From positions 1,426,001-1,490,000 of the forward strand of contig CM016926.1 of NCBI GenBank assembly GCA_006247105.1: a stretch of DNA of 64,000 bases, given 5' to 3'. Origin of the DNA: Giardia muris. Lineage: Eukaryota > Fornicata > Diplomonadida > Hexamitidae. Every line of letters begins with the position of its first letter. Within the stretch, counting starts at the first letter, position 1. A program made the position numbers and the translations under genes. Below the pieces are notes generated by a model. It saw nothing but the letters and a program-made list of their open reading frames with translations, was not told the DNA's origin and ran no database searches. This document shows positions 29,201 through 38,269 of the stretch, one piece after another.

Positions 29201-31865
29201 GTCCCTATACTTCAGCGGACAAGACTTCATCAATCTTACAACGTCGTGTGGACTCAATATCGGGTTCCAGTTCGATGAGATCATCATGGACAAGCGGAAG
29301 AAGGTCCTTTTGATGCCCGTACGTTGGGATTTCCGTCCAATCACCGCAAGCTCTTGCTCTTTGAACCGCCTATCAAAGAGCACGCAGATGGATGAACTCA
29401 ATGCTACCCCTCAGACGTATCTCCTTCTTGGGACGATCACTGGGATGCTCCGCGGCTGGATCAATAACTTCGAGAACCATGTTCTTCAATCGCGGCTGGG
29501 TGCGTCCATCATCCAGATTGCAGAGATCACCCTGTCTGGTAACGCTCAAGTTTTTCCACGGCATTCGCATGCCGATGAGGCTGAGAGCCGTCCTCAAGAC
29601 CCGATAGTGGAAAGTGGCGCCGCTAAGTACGTGGGAGCGACTTCTGGTACCGCGTACCATGAGGATTCTACATTTCCATCCGGAACGGGCCGTGCACCTG
29701 TCAGACCCTTGGTAGACTTGGATGTACACCTTCAGAAGAGCGCCTATAAGCCAGCCGCGTATCCACATGCCTCGCCACGTGCTCGGAACGTGTCCGGCCT
29801 CGTCCAAGAACCGGAGGTTCCAAGGCCGGACCCTGCCATGCTTAATGAGCTGAGTTGTATTGAGCAAACCTATAGCGAGTTACAGCTGCAACGTTCTGCG
29901 CAGGAAAGCTTCAACGGCTCACGAAGAGGTACCGCCTGTATCGATACTTTCTTTTCGCCGAGCGAGTCAAGTGCGGAGGTAGGGTTTGTACCCATTCCAC
30001 GATACCGGCAGGAGAATGCTCGAGAACCGCGAGTAACGGGTGATGGGCGTCCAACCTTCTTGCTTAACATGAAGAATAACGAGCGGAGGCCTTTGAGACT
30101 AGCCTTTTCGTCGACTGGGGTGGATATGCCCAAGCCTACTGATAGGCCGACGCCCATTGAAACCGGCTGCTTCCTGACGATTTGTGCAAACGGGGAGGTA
30201 GGTGTGTTGTCTTTGCGGGACTACATGGCACCGAAGTATGATTCGGTGGTGTCTGCACCATTGGCAGAGATACTTGACGTACGGTTTAACGCGAAGCATA
30301 ACGAGGTTGCGGTCTTAACGGCGGACGTCTTGAGTACGTATGCTGTGGATACATGTACCAGATTGATGGTCTTTCCGCTTACCAATCGGAAGCCTGTACC
30401 AGTGGTTAAGACAGCAGGTTTTGTCCCTGGTGCATGTCACTATCATCCGACTGCACATCTCATTGCGGTCTTGACCACCCGGCTAGAATGCCAATTAAGA
30501 GATGCCGATGGAGATGTTCTTCTTGTCTCGGAGAAGCTCCTTCCTTTGGTATCAAGTGAGGCATATAGGACGGCTGAACAACCGTTGGATATAACGCAGA
30601 TCCTTGAGCCAGGAGAGAACTATCTTTTGGCTCGTTATCCTGAGATCGTCCAAAAGCTTGGTAAGAGACAAGCTCAACAGCAAGCAGCTCGTGTATTGAG
30701 TCGTGCTCCAAAGTTGAGTCCAAGCACGGAGGTGGAGCTAGAGTTATATCTTCAAAGGGTACTTCAAGGCCGAATCGTGACGCCTCCACGCTTACGTTAT
30801 TCTCTTAGATTTACTCCTTCGGGCTCACACATGTTCATTGCGATTGATAAGTATGTGGTGACCTGTGTCTGTTCTGGCACTGGAAGGCCTAGGATCTCAC
30901 ATATCAATAGCCATACAATTGTAGCAATGGAGCTATGCCCTGTCATGGCTCGTTCTGGCACACAGAAGAAGGAACTCGTCGTCCTTCTGAACATTCGTGG
31001 AGATATCCTAGTCAGTTCCGTTGACTCCCTCATCGCAGGAACTCTTTGTAAGACTCTCACTTTAATCAATGATCATATTCTGGCAAGAAACTTGGGCTTC
31101 AAAAGTCTAGGTCTTGCGGCACAGAACTCTATCCCTGAGGATTTATCACATCAACGTCGGATGGCCATCCTCATCACCCTCGATCCTCAGGCGGCCATCC
31201 TTTACGTCCTAATCTGTGATAGTTTCATCCTTGGAGATCCAAGTCTTTTACCACTTGACGAACAAGTCTTACTTGAAGCACGTCGAGCAAGCCAACATTG
31301 TCTCGATCAATCCACACGGCCACATATACTTGTGTACAGCATTCAGGCCTATAGCCTAGCAAATGGAACACCATTGTTCGATCTCCCTGTCCATGTTGAG
31401 CAACAACAATCGAGCCCATATATCCCAACTCATTTGGTTCATTGTTCTTCGAGAGGTACCTTAGGCCTCTTCCTTAGTGGTGCCCATGCCTCGAAGTTCG
31501 TCTCGATTCCATACACCACACTGCAAAGGTATGATGAGGATGGTCTACCAGATCTCCTATCCTTCCGTTATTCCACCTTCCAATTCCCCATCCGTGCTGT
31601 TGATTATGACTGCCTGAGTCGTAAGTTCGTTATCACTGGAGAGGATCAACAAACGGTTCGTTTCTTCTCATGGAATGGTTCCGAGTTCCATCCCTTCAAC
31701 TCTTTAACGGATGCTGTACGTGCCGAAAAGGAGTATGAGGAGAATGCGACCTTGGCACATCTTCAAAGGACTACACGGAAGCCTGGGCCCTTGAGTATCT
31801 ATAGTGAGGGTTCACAAAGCACAGTATCCCTTGGCCTTGAAGCTGGGCCTCAAGGACTTGGCTAG
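26205..31865 (+). CDS. WDR90: WDR90/POC16-like protein: CFAP20-type domain plus WD propellers
   Basis: The 1886-residue protein starts at an ATG after AAAAGAAGAA; the frame upstream has only TTG. Residues about 8-190 resemble the CFAP20 (DUF667) fold, including the family's strand pattern around LSGWTTIALDLPGIF and the closing VKGVYLCNKAYSPAAAP. A disordered linker (about 195-450) follows. The rest is beta-rich with WD-like blades (SDDGSKLVLVGANTTG, FTPSGSHMFIAIDKYVV, KFVITGEDQQTVRFFSW). This order and length match WDR90/POC16, a microtubule inner-wall protein of centrioles and basal bodies. A basal-body role in this eight-flagellated cell is inferred. Many blades are degenerate. Other CFAP20-WD proteins cannot be excluded. 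Confidence 0.78.
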   Translation: MPATSAGRAPGLYMACVDVFKHLGVPQTNMRRKGTVTTVVDPLIRRTVLVAHGVTISDSHLFIPPTPNSHTFCHPAPYAYIQVAPSLGGEGGGSPLQMALVCQGNNGTAIKLVLTNVACSEPRATASFITIPLSLSGWTTIALDLPGIFAAAYNGAIRYSGVLQFEASSPIAVKGVYLCNKAYSPAAAPEAIQIPPPLDKATHVTTYSTTKPAPLIEYYSWVEVGFPNHSQGSQPHSLQALVPKVCHPNDYLFISPQPVRRRPVTADRKPIVSQPKVIRKRPVSATQTKKTAVIAPPKPECTPDPIPSVAVDSAGPPSGHDDRESPLPGGSYNNAILSISDPLQRSERCRSADSPMNILLNAFHTGAPTNVPTSDPPLLKPEVDRDIIVSSPERVTKSIDNPSPSLRLDALTTVPKPTSDLPLLGGAYRTQAQILSGLDASRLNDKLFVNRAPLSFMTRRSAVQMNLTLGFQGHGRVEVVSSPSSVLPDPCLQNDPPDTTVLVHYALSDNPMHVEMAACMLLNLALDAPLFDVVEVRTLVPPALKTPERTPRPSSAPDRQILYAPTVLDGTAVHNYDGLARDIAEAVLAEHAGTSPKKLKIRGASRSFQQGAARREQFRDEQETDACRPQAHWSRVAKASDLAILPFSGLHPVYTGNPLLLGLLADHTDSASLSFYECVQEHNAQYYIAPLMGQFFLSLDYCILSLRAMAMQTLQCEELRAKDGNDGKKSMYKSSARYRHSVGKGDETTDDMLLTPTDLLTTASYLEELTGNAINPTLADQILAGPVPSSGRVALTVTARFQPFVAVFFDHCMGLFEVIPSALCARLKGLALYRDMPSFPIALHAAAFSDDGSKLVLVGANTTGTATVAVIFELVHAIGVSTEFVFLDRYYLGEQLQTSAAPEPAVCVAFQPGSTERFVTLSATQFRGWRVKYAGGSGFLRCIAIDTYREEVQKILVQRLTDFVQTYMGEHIMQPSAAPKQLVATIKRLIRAYTRVRYTSLYFSGQDFINLTTSCGLNIGFQFDEIIMDKRKKVLLMPVRWDFRPITASSCSLNRLSKSTQMDELNATPQTYLLLGTITGMLRGWINNFENHVLQSRLGASIIQIAEITLSGNAQVFPRHSHADEAESRPQDPIVESGAAKYVGATSGTAYHEDSTFPSGTGRAPVRPLVDLDVHLQKSAYKPAAYPHASPRARNVSGLVQEPEVPRPDPAMLNELSCIEQTYSELQLQRSAQESFNGSRRGTACIDTFFSPSESSAEVGFVPIPRYRQENAREPRVTGDGRPTFLLNMKNNERRPLRLAFSSTGVDMPKPTDRPTPIETGCFLTICANGEVGVLSLRDYMAPKYDSVVSAPLAEILDVRFNAKHNEVAVLTADVLSTYAVDTCTRLMVFPLTNRKPVPVVKTAGFVPGACHYHPTAHLIAVLTTRLECQLRDADGDVLLVSEKLLPLVSSEAYRTAEQPLDITQILEPGENYLLARYPEIVQKLGKRQAQQQAARVLSRAPKLSPSTEVELELYLQRVLQGRIVTPPRLRYSLRFTPSGSHMFIAIDKYVVTCVCSGTGRPRISHINSHTIVAMELCPVMARSGTQKKELVVLLNIRGDILVSSVDSLIAGTLCKTLTLINDHILARNLGFKSLGLAAQNSIPEDLSHQRRMAILITLDPQAAILYVLICDSFILGDPSLLPLDEQVLLEARRASQHCLDQSTRPHILVYSIQAYSLANGTPLFDLPVHVEQQQSSPYIPTHLVHCSSRGTLGLFLSGAHASKFVSIPYTTLQRYDEDGLPDLLSFRYSTFQFPIRAVDYDCLSRKFVITGEDQQTVRFFSWNGSEFHPFNSLTDAVRAEKEYEENATLAHLQRTTRKPGPLSIYSEGSQSTVSLGLEAGPQGLG

Positions 31866-31994
31866 TGGCGTTTCGTCCTTGACCGTGCACGACTGCAGCC
31901 TTGAGGAAGGCCCGAACTGTAAACCTTTCATTCCTTCTCCTATAACAACTAGACCGCTTGAAACACAATCTGGACCCATAGGAAGGCAAAAAGG

Positions 31995-33221
31995 ATGACC
32001 TACTACGAGTCATATGATATCGAGCGTATCACAAAGCTCGTCCATGGGACATCGAAGGGCCTCTTCCTTGGGTATGGTGCGATCCAGAAGTTTGGGGAGA
32101 TCATCGATGACCTAAAGCCATCGTGCATTGGGTTTGTTACGTCTTCTACCGCTTACAAGCGCTGTGGCGCTTGGGACGTCATCGAGACGGCGATGAATGA
32201 GCGCGGGATTCCTCACCTGCTATACGACAAGATTTCGACCAACCCGATGGTCGAGATGATTGACGAGGCCGTCGCGCTTTTCAGGTCTAAGTATGATGAG
32301 AACTTTGTCGTCTGCTCGATTGGAGGTGGGTCCCCAGGAGATAGTGCGAAGAGCATCGCGGTACTTCTTGCACATCCCGAGGCAAACGCGAACGCGAGGG
32401 CCCTCTATATGGGGACCTTCACTGCCGAGCGCCGGGCAAAGCTAGTCATGGTCAACATTACCCATGGAACGGGAACCGAATGTGACATGTTTGCTGTCGC
32501 CTCGATCCTGACCGGAGAGGAGTATCCATTCAAGCCTGCTCTCGCCACCCCCGTCATTTATCCTGATTACTCGATCGACGACGTCAATGCCATGCTCTCC
32601 ATGTCTGCGGACATGATTCGCTTCACAAGCATAGACGCCCTTAATCACGTTATGGAGGCCGCCACGACCATATGTTCCACCCCCTATAGCTGCACCCTTG
32701 CGCGAGAGGTGGTTCTCTTAGTCCATCGCTACCTGCCCATCGCCCTGAAGGACCCCCAGCATAGGCGCGCTCGTTACTGGCTCACCTACGCTGCCGCGAT
32801 CGCAGGGATGGCGTTTGACGAAAGCCTGTTGCACCTGACCCATGCTCTTGAGCATACGTTATCTGCGTACAAGCCGCATCTGATCCACGGGCAGGGTCTT
32901 GCGCTCCTCCAGCCTGCGGTCCTGAAGCATATCTGGCCGAAGGTTTGCGGGCTCATGCCGGATCTCTTTAGACCGATTCTTGGAAGCTTGCAAGGGACTC
33001 CCGAGGAGGCGCAGAAGGCCTTCGATAGGATGCGTGCGTTTCACAACAAGGTCGGCTTCACTGGGACTCTTGCCGACCTCGGCTTTTCGAAGGATGACAT
33101 CGATGTGTTGACAGAGGCAACCTGGGCTTGCCCAGGGATGATGGGGCTTCTAGCCTTGTCGCCGGTCCCCTGCGAGAAGGAGGACGCTAGGAGGATCTTC
33201 CAGGAGGCTTTCTATGAGTAA
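31995..33221 (+). CDS. Iron-containing alcohol dehydrogenase
   Basis: Fe-ADHs reduce aldehydes to alcohols with NAD(P)H, here probably acetaldehyde to ethanol at the end of fermentation. The 408-residue protein has the NAD-binding GGGSPGDSAK motif, THGTGTE, and the metal ligands in DALNH (Asp and His four apart), LEHTLS and HGQG. Length is normal for single-domain members. Giardia Fe-ADHs are regarded as acquired from bacteria; this copy is consistent with that but shows no obvious base-composition break. The ATG follows CAAAAAGG. AGTAAAC three bases past the stop is a good poly(A) signal. Confidence 0.92.
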   Translation: MTYYESYDIERITKLVHGTSKGLFLGYGAIQKFGEIIDDLKPSCIGFVTSSTAYKRCGAWDVIETAMNERGIPHLLYDKISTNPMVEMIDEAVALFRSKYDENFVVCSIGGGSPGDSAKSIAVLLAHPEANANARALYMGTFTAERRAKLVMVNITHGTGTECDMFAVASILTGEEYPFKPALATPVIYPDYSIDDVNAMLSMSADMIRFTSIDALNHVMEAATTICSTPYSCTLAREVVLLVHRYLPIALKDPQHRRARYWLTYAAAIAGMAFDESLLHLTHALEHTLSAYKPHLIHGQGLALLQPAVLKHIWPKVCGLMPDLFRPILGSLQGTPEEAQKAFDRMRAFHNKVGFTGTLADLGFSKDDIDVLTEATWACPGMMGLLALSPVPCEKEDARRIFQEAFYE

Positions 33222-33223
33222 TG

Positions 33224-33230
33224 AGTAAAC
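33224..33230 (+). promoter_or_regulatory. Poly(A) signal AGTAAAC
   Basis: This matches the Giardia AGTRAAY consensus and lies immediately after the Fe-ADH stop codon, where such signals are expected. The 175-base gap that follows also contains a 7-base inverted repeat (AGAGGAC and GTCCTCT) but no gene that I can see. Confidence 0.6.
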
Positions 33231-33396
33231 AGGGAGTAAGTGGGATGAGGGTTCCATTTGGGAAGAGGACTCGGGGCCGGGGACTTAAAGGCGTCCTCTA
33301 GTCCTTCCACTGAAGTGCTAGGTCCATAGTTGGATGTATACTTGAGCGCATAGCACCGACGATACTGAAGTGAGCTGACTGATCATATCAACATAA

Positions 33397-34728
33397 ATGG
33401 CCATCCTTTTCATTAGGCCATCGGCTGGGCTGACTACGGCCCCGGAGCTAGCGGCCCTGTCAGTCTCTGACGATCAACGGCAGCTGAAGGTGCACGAGAA
33501 CGGAACGGACGAAGGGCAGGTCTTTAACTTCAGACGGGTATTCGGCCCAGCCTATCCATTGGCCTCCATCTATGAGGAGGGTTGTCAACAGGCGGTGGAG
33601 GACGTAGCCTATGGCCGCGGAAGCCGCGCCACAGTTATCCTTGGCGAGGGGAAGTCACGGCTGAATGCTGCCTTATTTATCCTGAGACATGCATTAACGA
33701 CGTTCCTAACTCAAGCAAGAAAGGACTCGCCACTTGAGGTCACACTAGCCTGCTTGGGCGACCATTCGACGTTACAACAGCAGCTTCTGGAGCGTCAAGT
33801 CCTGACGGGGACGGATTCTCTTAAATCCTTTGAACGGAGTCTTCCAGGTGCATTGAAAGCCTATTCACAAGCACAAGCACAAGCGCATGCCTCAGATATC
33901 AGCCTCCTCTCCACTATCCATTGGGTTGGACAAGAAGACATATATCGCGTATTAGTTGGGCCCCCAAATAACGTCAACTTTCTACAGGCATTACACAAGC
34001 ATGTGACCACCCAGTCCACCCTCACCTTACGTGAATCGAAACTCCTCACGCCTCTACGAGATATATATCCACCGAACACCCGCCATGCTGACACTCAGCG
34101 GATACATGTTCTTCTCTGCCTTGATTTCGACGTAGTTCTAGAAAAGGAGCGCCTCAGGAACGCACTCAAGCTTCTATCCTATACGGAATCCTTGGTTTGG
34201 CCAGCCTCCCACGAAGAACATAACCCGATCGACGAGACCGCAGTCATCAGTGCCGCCATTCACTACGCTAGCGTTGAGCAGGCCTTGAAGGTCCAAGCGG
34301 CTCTTCGTGATGACCTCGAACGTCTTAGAGCTCAACTCGACCAGACCAGTGCTGCTCTTCTCGCCGAAAAGACCCGGAACGGACTACATGAACGCGAGCT
34401 TCGTGAGAAGGCTGAGAAGCTCCAGGTCGCCTTGAATGATGCCCTCGCTTCAAACTTCAACTTACAACAAGAGGTCACCCTCTTACGTAGCGAGGTCCGT
34501 CGTCTCCAGACCACTATCACACATGCCCCACCACCACCTCACATAGAGGAAACTCTCGTGGCGACAGATCTACAATCGACAAGATCCAACGGCCCTCTTC
34601 CTAAGACTCACGCCTCGACCCCACGTATCCCAGCCGTAGACCTCGGCCCCGACTCTCTCGACAGCTTCCTTCTCGAAGCCGCCAGAATCAACCGTCAGCT
34701 TCGTCTAAGAGGTGAGCGTATCGGTTAA
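33397..34728 (+). CDS. Kinesin-like protein with degenerate motor
   Basis: Residues about 3-270 follow the order of kinesin motor landmarks but in eroded form: ILFIRP at 3-8 (motor strand 1), FNFRRVFGP at 43-51, a reduced P-loop LGEGKSRL at 82-89 instead of GQTGSGKT, LRESKLLTPLRDI at 211-223 (kinesin YRDSKLTRLLQD), and ALKLLSYTESL at 256-266 (TLRFAERAK position). The NxxSSRSH switch I and DLAGSE switch II are not recognisable, and the whole region is shorter than a normal 340-residue motor. Residues about 290-375 form a coiled coil; the tail is disordered. Probably a non-motile microtubule binder. The gene lies 51 bases before another coiled-coil gene. Confidence 0.7.
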   Translation: MAILFIRPSAGLTTAPELAALSVSDDQRQLKVHENGTDEGQVFNFRRVFGPAYPLASIYEEGCQQAVEDVAYGRGSRATVILGEGKSRLNAALFILRHALTTFLTQARKDSPLEVTLACLGDHSTLQQQLLERQVLTGTDSLKSFERSLPGALKAYSQAQAQAHASDISLLSTIHWVGQEDIYRVLVGPPNNVNFLQALHKHVTTQSTLTLRESKLLTPLRDIYPPNTRHADTQRIHVLLCLDFDVVLEKERLRNALKLLSYTESLVWPASHEEHNPIDETAVISAAIHYASVEQALKVQAALRDDLERLRAQLDQTSAALLAEKTRNGLHERELREKAEKLQVALNDALASNFNLQQEVTLLRSEVRRLQTTITHAPPPPHIEETLVATDLQSTRSNGPLPKTHASTPRIPAVDLGPDSLDSFLLEAARINRQLRLRGERIG

Positions 34729-34752
34729 GAGGGCAGGTCCGAATCATGGAGA

Positions 34753-34766
34753 GGTACTTTTTTGGA
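34753..34766 (+). promoter_or_regulatory. GTACTTTTTTG element
   Basis: GGTACTTTTTTGGA sits 14 bases upstream of the coiled-coil gene's ATG. The same core occurs next to the 1788-residue gene's start and twice upstream of Rac, so it may be a promoter element. The assignment is from recurrence only. Confidence 0.4.
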
Positions 34767-34779
34767 CTGGAACTCCAAA

Positions 34780-37700
34780 ATGTCGGGTGAAGTCCCACTC
34801 AGTCAACGAATCGAAGCCCGCCTCCAGCGGCAGCGTAGCGGATACAGCGCGAGCTCGGCGCTGACGACGTCGACGCTTGCGCTCCCGTCGACGGCCGGCT
34901 CGGCCATTTCCGGGGCCCCACTTGGCCCCAGCTTCACACCCGGCGCTCTCGAGCCTTCGCTCCCCGTCATCCGCTCGATGCAGAACAACCTGGACCTCGC
35001 GACCCAGGAGTCTGCGGCCCGTGCACGAGAAATGGGCCAGATGCGCACCCGGGCCTTGGCCCTCGAAAGAGAGAACCAGCAGCGTGCGACAGAGTTGAAG
35101 AACAAGGACCTCGCGCTTCGCCGGACGATCTCCGAGGCGACCGGGGAGCGGCAGGCGCTCGTCGAGGCCCTGAACGATGCTAGGGCGAACGCACGGATGC
35201 TCAGAGAGGATGCAGACCGCCGTGAGGAACTAATTGGGCGGCTCGAGGCCCGCATCACTCGAGTTAACGAGGACCTCACCCAAACGGCTAAGAAGTTGTC
35301 CAGCGTCGAGTTGGACCTCCAGAACGAGCGCTTATCGCGTCAGGACGCGGATAGAGAGGCGATCTTGTTTAAGGAGCGCGCCGAGGCACTGGAGCGCGAA
35401 GTCCAGAACCTTAAGAAGCTGAACGAAGACCAGAAGCATGAGGTGGAGGAGCTGCGCTCGCGTGCTGCACGTGCACGACATCTCGAGCAGGACTTGGAGA
35501 CGCTACGGGAGCGGTATCGCGAGGAGAATGAACAGTGGCTCACCACGAAGACAGAGCTCCAGCAGGCGCGTGGAGACCTTGGGCTCCTGGACTCGAAACT
35601 GAAGGCCGTCGAGAACGACTATAACGAGGTGCGGAAGCGGATGGACGCGTATCGGGCCGCTGAGGACGAGGCTTCGCAGGCTCGCCGACGGCTCCGGACC
35701 TTGAGTGATGAGAACGAGCAGCTTGCCCACTCGAAGCAGTTCCTCGAGCAGCACCTCGCAAACGAGCGAGAGGCCGGGATCGCCATCAGCAACTACGCCC
35801 GCTGCGTCGTTGGAGGAGAGGACCCGACCCAGGCCGCGACCGACCTTGATCGCTATCGTGAAACGAGCCTCTACGCAAGTTTTAGCACCGTTCTGGCAAA
35901 GCTTCGTTCCGAGTGCAATAAGGTCCGGACGCTCGAAGAGGAGCTCGCCCGCGCCGAGAAGAACATTTCAGGGCTCCGCAAGGAGAACCTAGACCTCGTC
36001 GATGCCAGAGAGCTACTTCAAACGGAGTATGCGAGGCTTGAGACAACGATTGGGCGGAACAACGCGAGCTACGACGCTCTGGCGAAGGACCTGGACGAGC
36101 TCAAGCAACAACGCGATCGCCTCAGCCAGGAACTAGAGCGAGCACGTGTCGAGGCAGGGAGTGCGATGCAAATTCTTGGTGGATGTCTCTCATCCGCCCG
36201 GCGTTTCAGCTCAGCGACTGCCAACTCTCTACTCCAGACAGGGGCCTTGAATGCTACCGTTGGAGCCAGCGCTCTTGGTCGTTCCCTCGGGGTTTCGACG
36301 ACTGGCTCCTTGCTTGCTCCTGGTGCCAATGGAGAGCGTCCAGGTTCTCTATCGGATGCGGCCTCGCATGTCGCGACCCTTGTCACCCGTCTTCAACAAG
36401 AGGTTCAAACACTCAACCGGGAGAGCGACGAAATCGGAGCGAAGCTTGCTCAACTCGAGGTCCAGAATCGGGAGTTAGCGAACACGACGAACGATCATGT
36501 ACAGGAGCTTGAGAGTGGGAAGAGAAGATTACTTGAGCAAAATTCTCGACTCCTTCAACTCGAGGGTGAGCACGGGACTCTTAGTACGAGCCTCATTGTC
36601 GTCTCGCAAGCTCTCCTCTGTGCGCTTCGCGAGATCGAGGCGGATCAGGAGCGGATCAAGCGCTTGCACTGTGATAAGGAGCTGGCAGCGGTCCTTTTCG
36701 GAAAACTGGCCCAGGAGTGTTCTGCGACTAGAGATGTCATTGCTCGCTACTCCGATGCGGGAGAAATGCGCTCGACGGGCCGAGCAGCTCGGAAGCTACG
36801 GGTTGCGACCATAGCCTTGATCTTCTCTCAGAGGCTTGCGAAGCGTGGGGTGGAGCACCGTGCCTTCCGTGACCGTACTGAGGAGCGTTATTTAACCCTT
36901 CTACAAGCAGGGATGACAGGAACGCCTGCCAACATCACGATGGGTATGGGGATGACGTTAGGAGCCTCATCTCTAGCCGGAGGGGAGGCTGCGGCGCCCC
37001 CACCCATCCTCGAGCTCTCACAGCGGTTCTGCCAGGCGCTCCAGAACCAGGTACGGATGCTTTCGGATTATCGATACGGAGGCATTGGGACCTCGTCTCC
37101 AGACGACCGGGTTCGTGCCATCATGCGGTTGCTGGAGGTCGTCAACACACAGAGCGATCCTGCGGTCGTCGGGTACGCCGACCTTCGATACGTGGCGCTC
37201 GTGCAGCAGCCGCGCCTCGGGGTCTTCCAGCTACGGCCCGCGACTCTCGCGGATGCAGCGCTTGAGACGTGCAAGAGTCTGGTCAAGCGGAACGACGGGC
37301 TCTACAACGGGCTTGCCGAAAAGGAGGCGTACGTCGCCCAGGTCCAGAGCGATAACGAGGCGCTTCGCGCGAAGGTCGGAGACCTGAATGCGCAGCTGTT
37401 AGACCTTGGGACTCGCCTCGCGAACGTCCAGAGCGAGATGAAGCACGGCTACGTCAGCGTTGAGGAGCACGACGCGATCTCGAAGGAGCGCGACCAATTG
37501 GGGTTCCGCGTCCAGAACACGGAGTATCAGATCCAGGAGCTTGGACGGGACAACGAGCAGCTCAGAGCCGACCTGTTGCGTTATCAGCGTGAGCTGGAAC
37601 GATCAGCCGAGGGGGCGAAGCAGTACGAGCTTGAGATTGGGGAGTTGAACGCGCGGATCCAAGGCCTGACGGAGACCGTGGCTCAATATAAAGCGATGTC

Positions 37701-38214
37701 GGCAACGTACGAGGGCCAATTGTCGGATGGGGACCGACGCAAGCAGGACATGGATAACATGATCGCGTTCCTCAACGGAGAGATCGAGAAGCAGCAGCAT
37801 AAGATCACAGAGCTGATGGGAGACCTTGGGCGGCAGCATGAGGAGCTAGTCGCCCGGGATGAGATCATCGGGCGTCTCAGCCTTCAAGTTGAGGAGGAGA
37901 TGAAGGCGAGAAAGGCGATGGAGGGGCGTCTCATCCTGGACACGGAGGAACGCAAGCGGAAGGCGGAGGGAAGGCTTGGACTGACCGTGGACGATGGGCT
38001 TCTGGGAGGAACCACTGGCGGAAGGCCCCCGATTCCAACGCCCCATGCACCGCTCAGCACCGTTAGCACTCTGACGACAGGGGCCTTGGGCGGCTTCGGA
38101 GCGAGTGGGTCCTTACCCTCATACGGGGATACGCGCGCCCCTGGGTCCCTAGCGAAGGATGACATCAAGAGCCTCATCGCCCAGCTTGATAAAAGCCTCG
38201 GGATCATAGAGTGA
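34780..38214 (+). CDS. Long coiled-coil protein, 1144 residues
   Basis: The ATG at 34780 follows CTCCAAA; the longer frame begins with TTG. After a Ser/Thr/Ala-rich head (about 1-65), nearly continuous heptad-bearing helix runs from about 70 to 480 and again from about 535 to 660. A Gly/Met/Ala-rich hinge (GMGMTLGASSLAGGEAA) lies near 735, and a final coil runs from about 860 to 1065. A short Gly/Ser/Pro region and a helical tail (DDIKSLIAQLDKSLGII) close the protein. It is a structural rod, plausibly of the cytoskeleton or flagellar axoneme as for other Giardia coiled-coil proteins. No specific homologue is recognised. Codon use is strongly GC-biased. Confidence 0.82.
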   Translation: MSGEVPLSQRIEARLQRQRSGYSASSALTTSTLALPSTAGSAISGAPLGPSFTPGALEPSLPVIRSMQNNLDLATQESAARAREMGQMRTRALALERENQQRATELKNKDLALRRTISEATGERQALVEALNDARANARMLREDADRREELIGRLEARITRVNEDLTQTAKKLSSVELDLQNERLSRQDADREAILFKERAEALEREVQNLKKLNEDQKHEVEELRSRAARARHLEQDLETLRERYREENEQWLTTKTELQQARGDLGLLDSKLKAVENDYNEVRKRMDAYRAAEDEASQARRRLRTLSDENEQLAHSKQFLEQHLANEREAGIAISNYARCVVGGEDPTQAATDLDRYRETSLYASFSTVLAKLRSECNKVRTLEEELARAEKNISGLRKENLDLVDARELLQTEYARLETTIGRNNASYDALAKDLDELKQQRDRLSQELERARVEAGSAMQILGGCLSSARRFSSATANSLLQTGALNATVGASALGRSLGVSTTGSLLAPGANGERPGSLSDAASHVATLVTRLQQEVQTLNRESDEIGAKLAQLEVQNRELANTTNDHVQELESGKRRLLEQNSRLLQLEGEHGTLSTSLIVVSQALLCALREIEADQERIKRLHCDKELAAVLFGKLAQECSATRDVIARYSDAGEMRSTGRAARKLRVATIALIFSQRLAKRGVEHRAFRDRTEERYLTLLQAGMTGTPANITMGMGMTLGASSLAGGEAAAPPPILELSQRFCQALQNQVRMLSDYRYGGIGTSSPDDRVRAIMRLLEVVNTQSDPAVVGYADLRYVALVQQPRLGVFQLRPATLADAALETCKSLVKRNDGLYNGLAEKEAYVAQVQSDNEALRAKVGDLNAQLLDLGTRLANVQSEMKHGYVSVEEHDAISKERDQLGFRVQNTEYQIQELGRDNEQLRADLLRYQRELERSAEGAKQYELEIGELNARIQGLTETVAQYKAMSATYEGQLSDGDRRKQDMDNMIAFLNGEIEKQQHKITELMGDLGRQHEELVARDEIIGRLSLQVEEEMKARKAMEGRLILDTEERKRKAEGRLGLTVDDGLLGGTTGGRPPIPTPHAPLSTVSTLTTGALGGFGASGSLPSYGDTRAPGSLAKDDIKSLIAQLDKSLGIIE

Positions 38215-38269
38215 CGGCCGCAGCCACAGCCGAAGCGCAAGTGCCACCACATCTGCACCTTTACATCCC

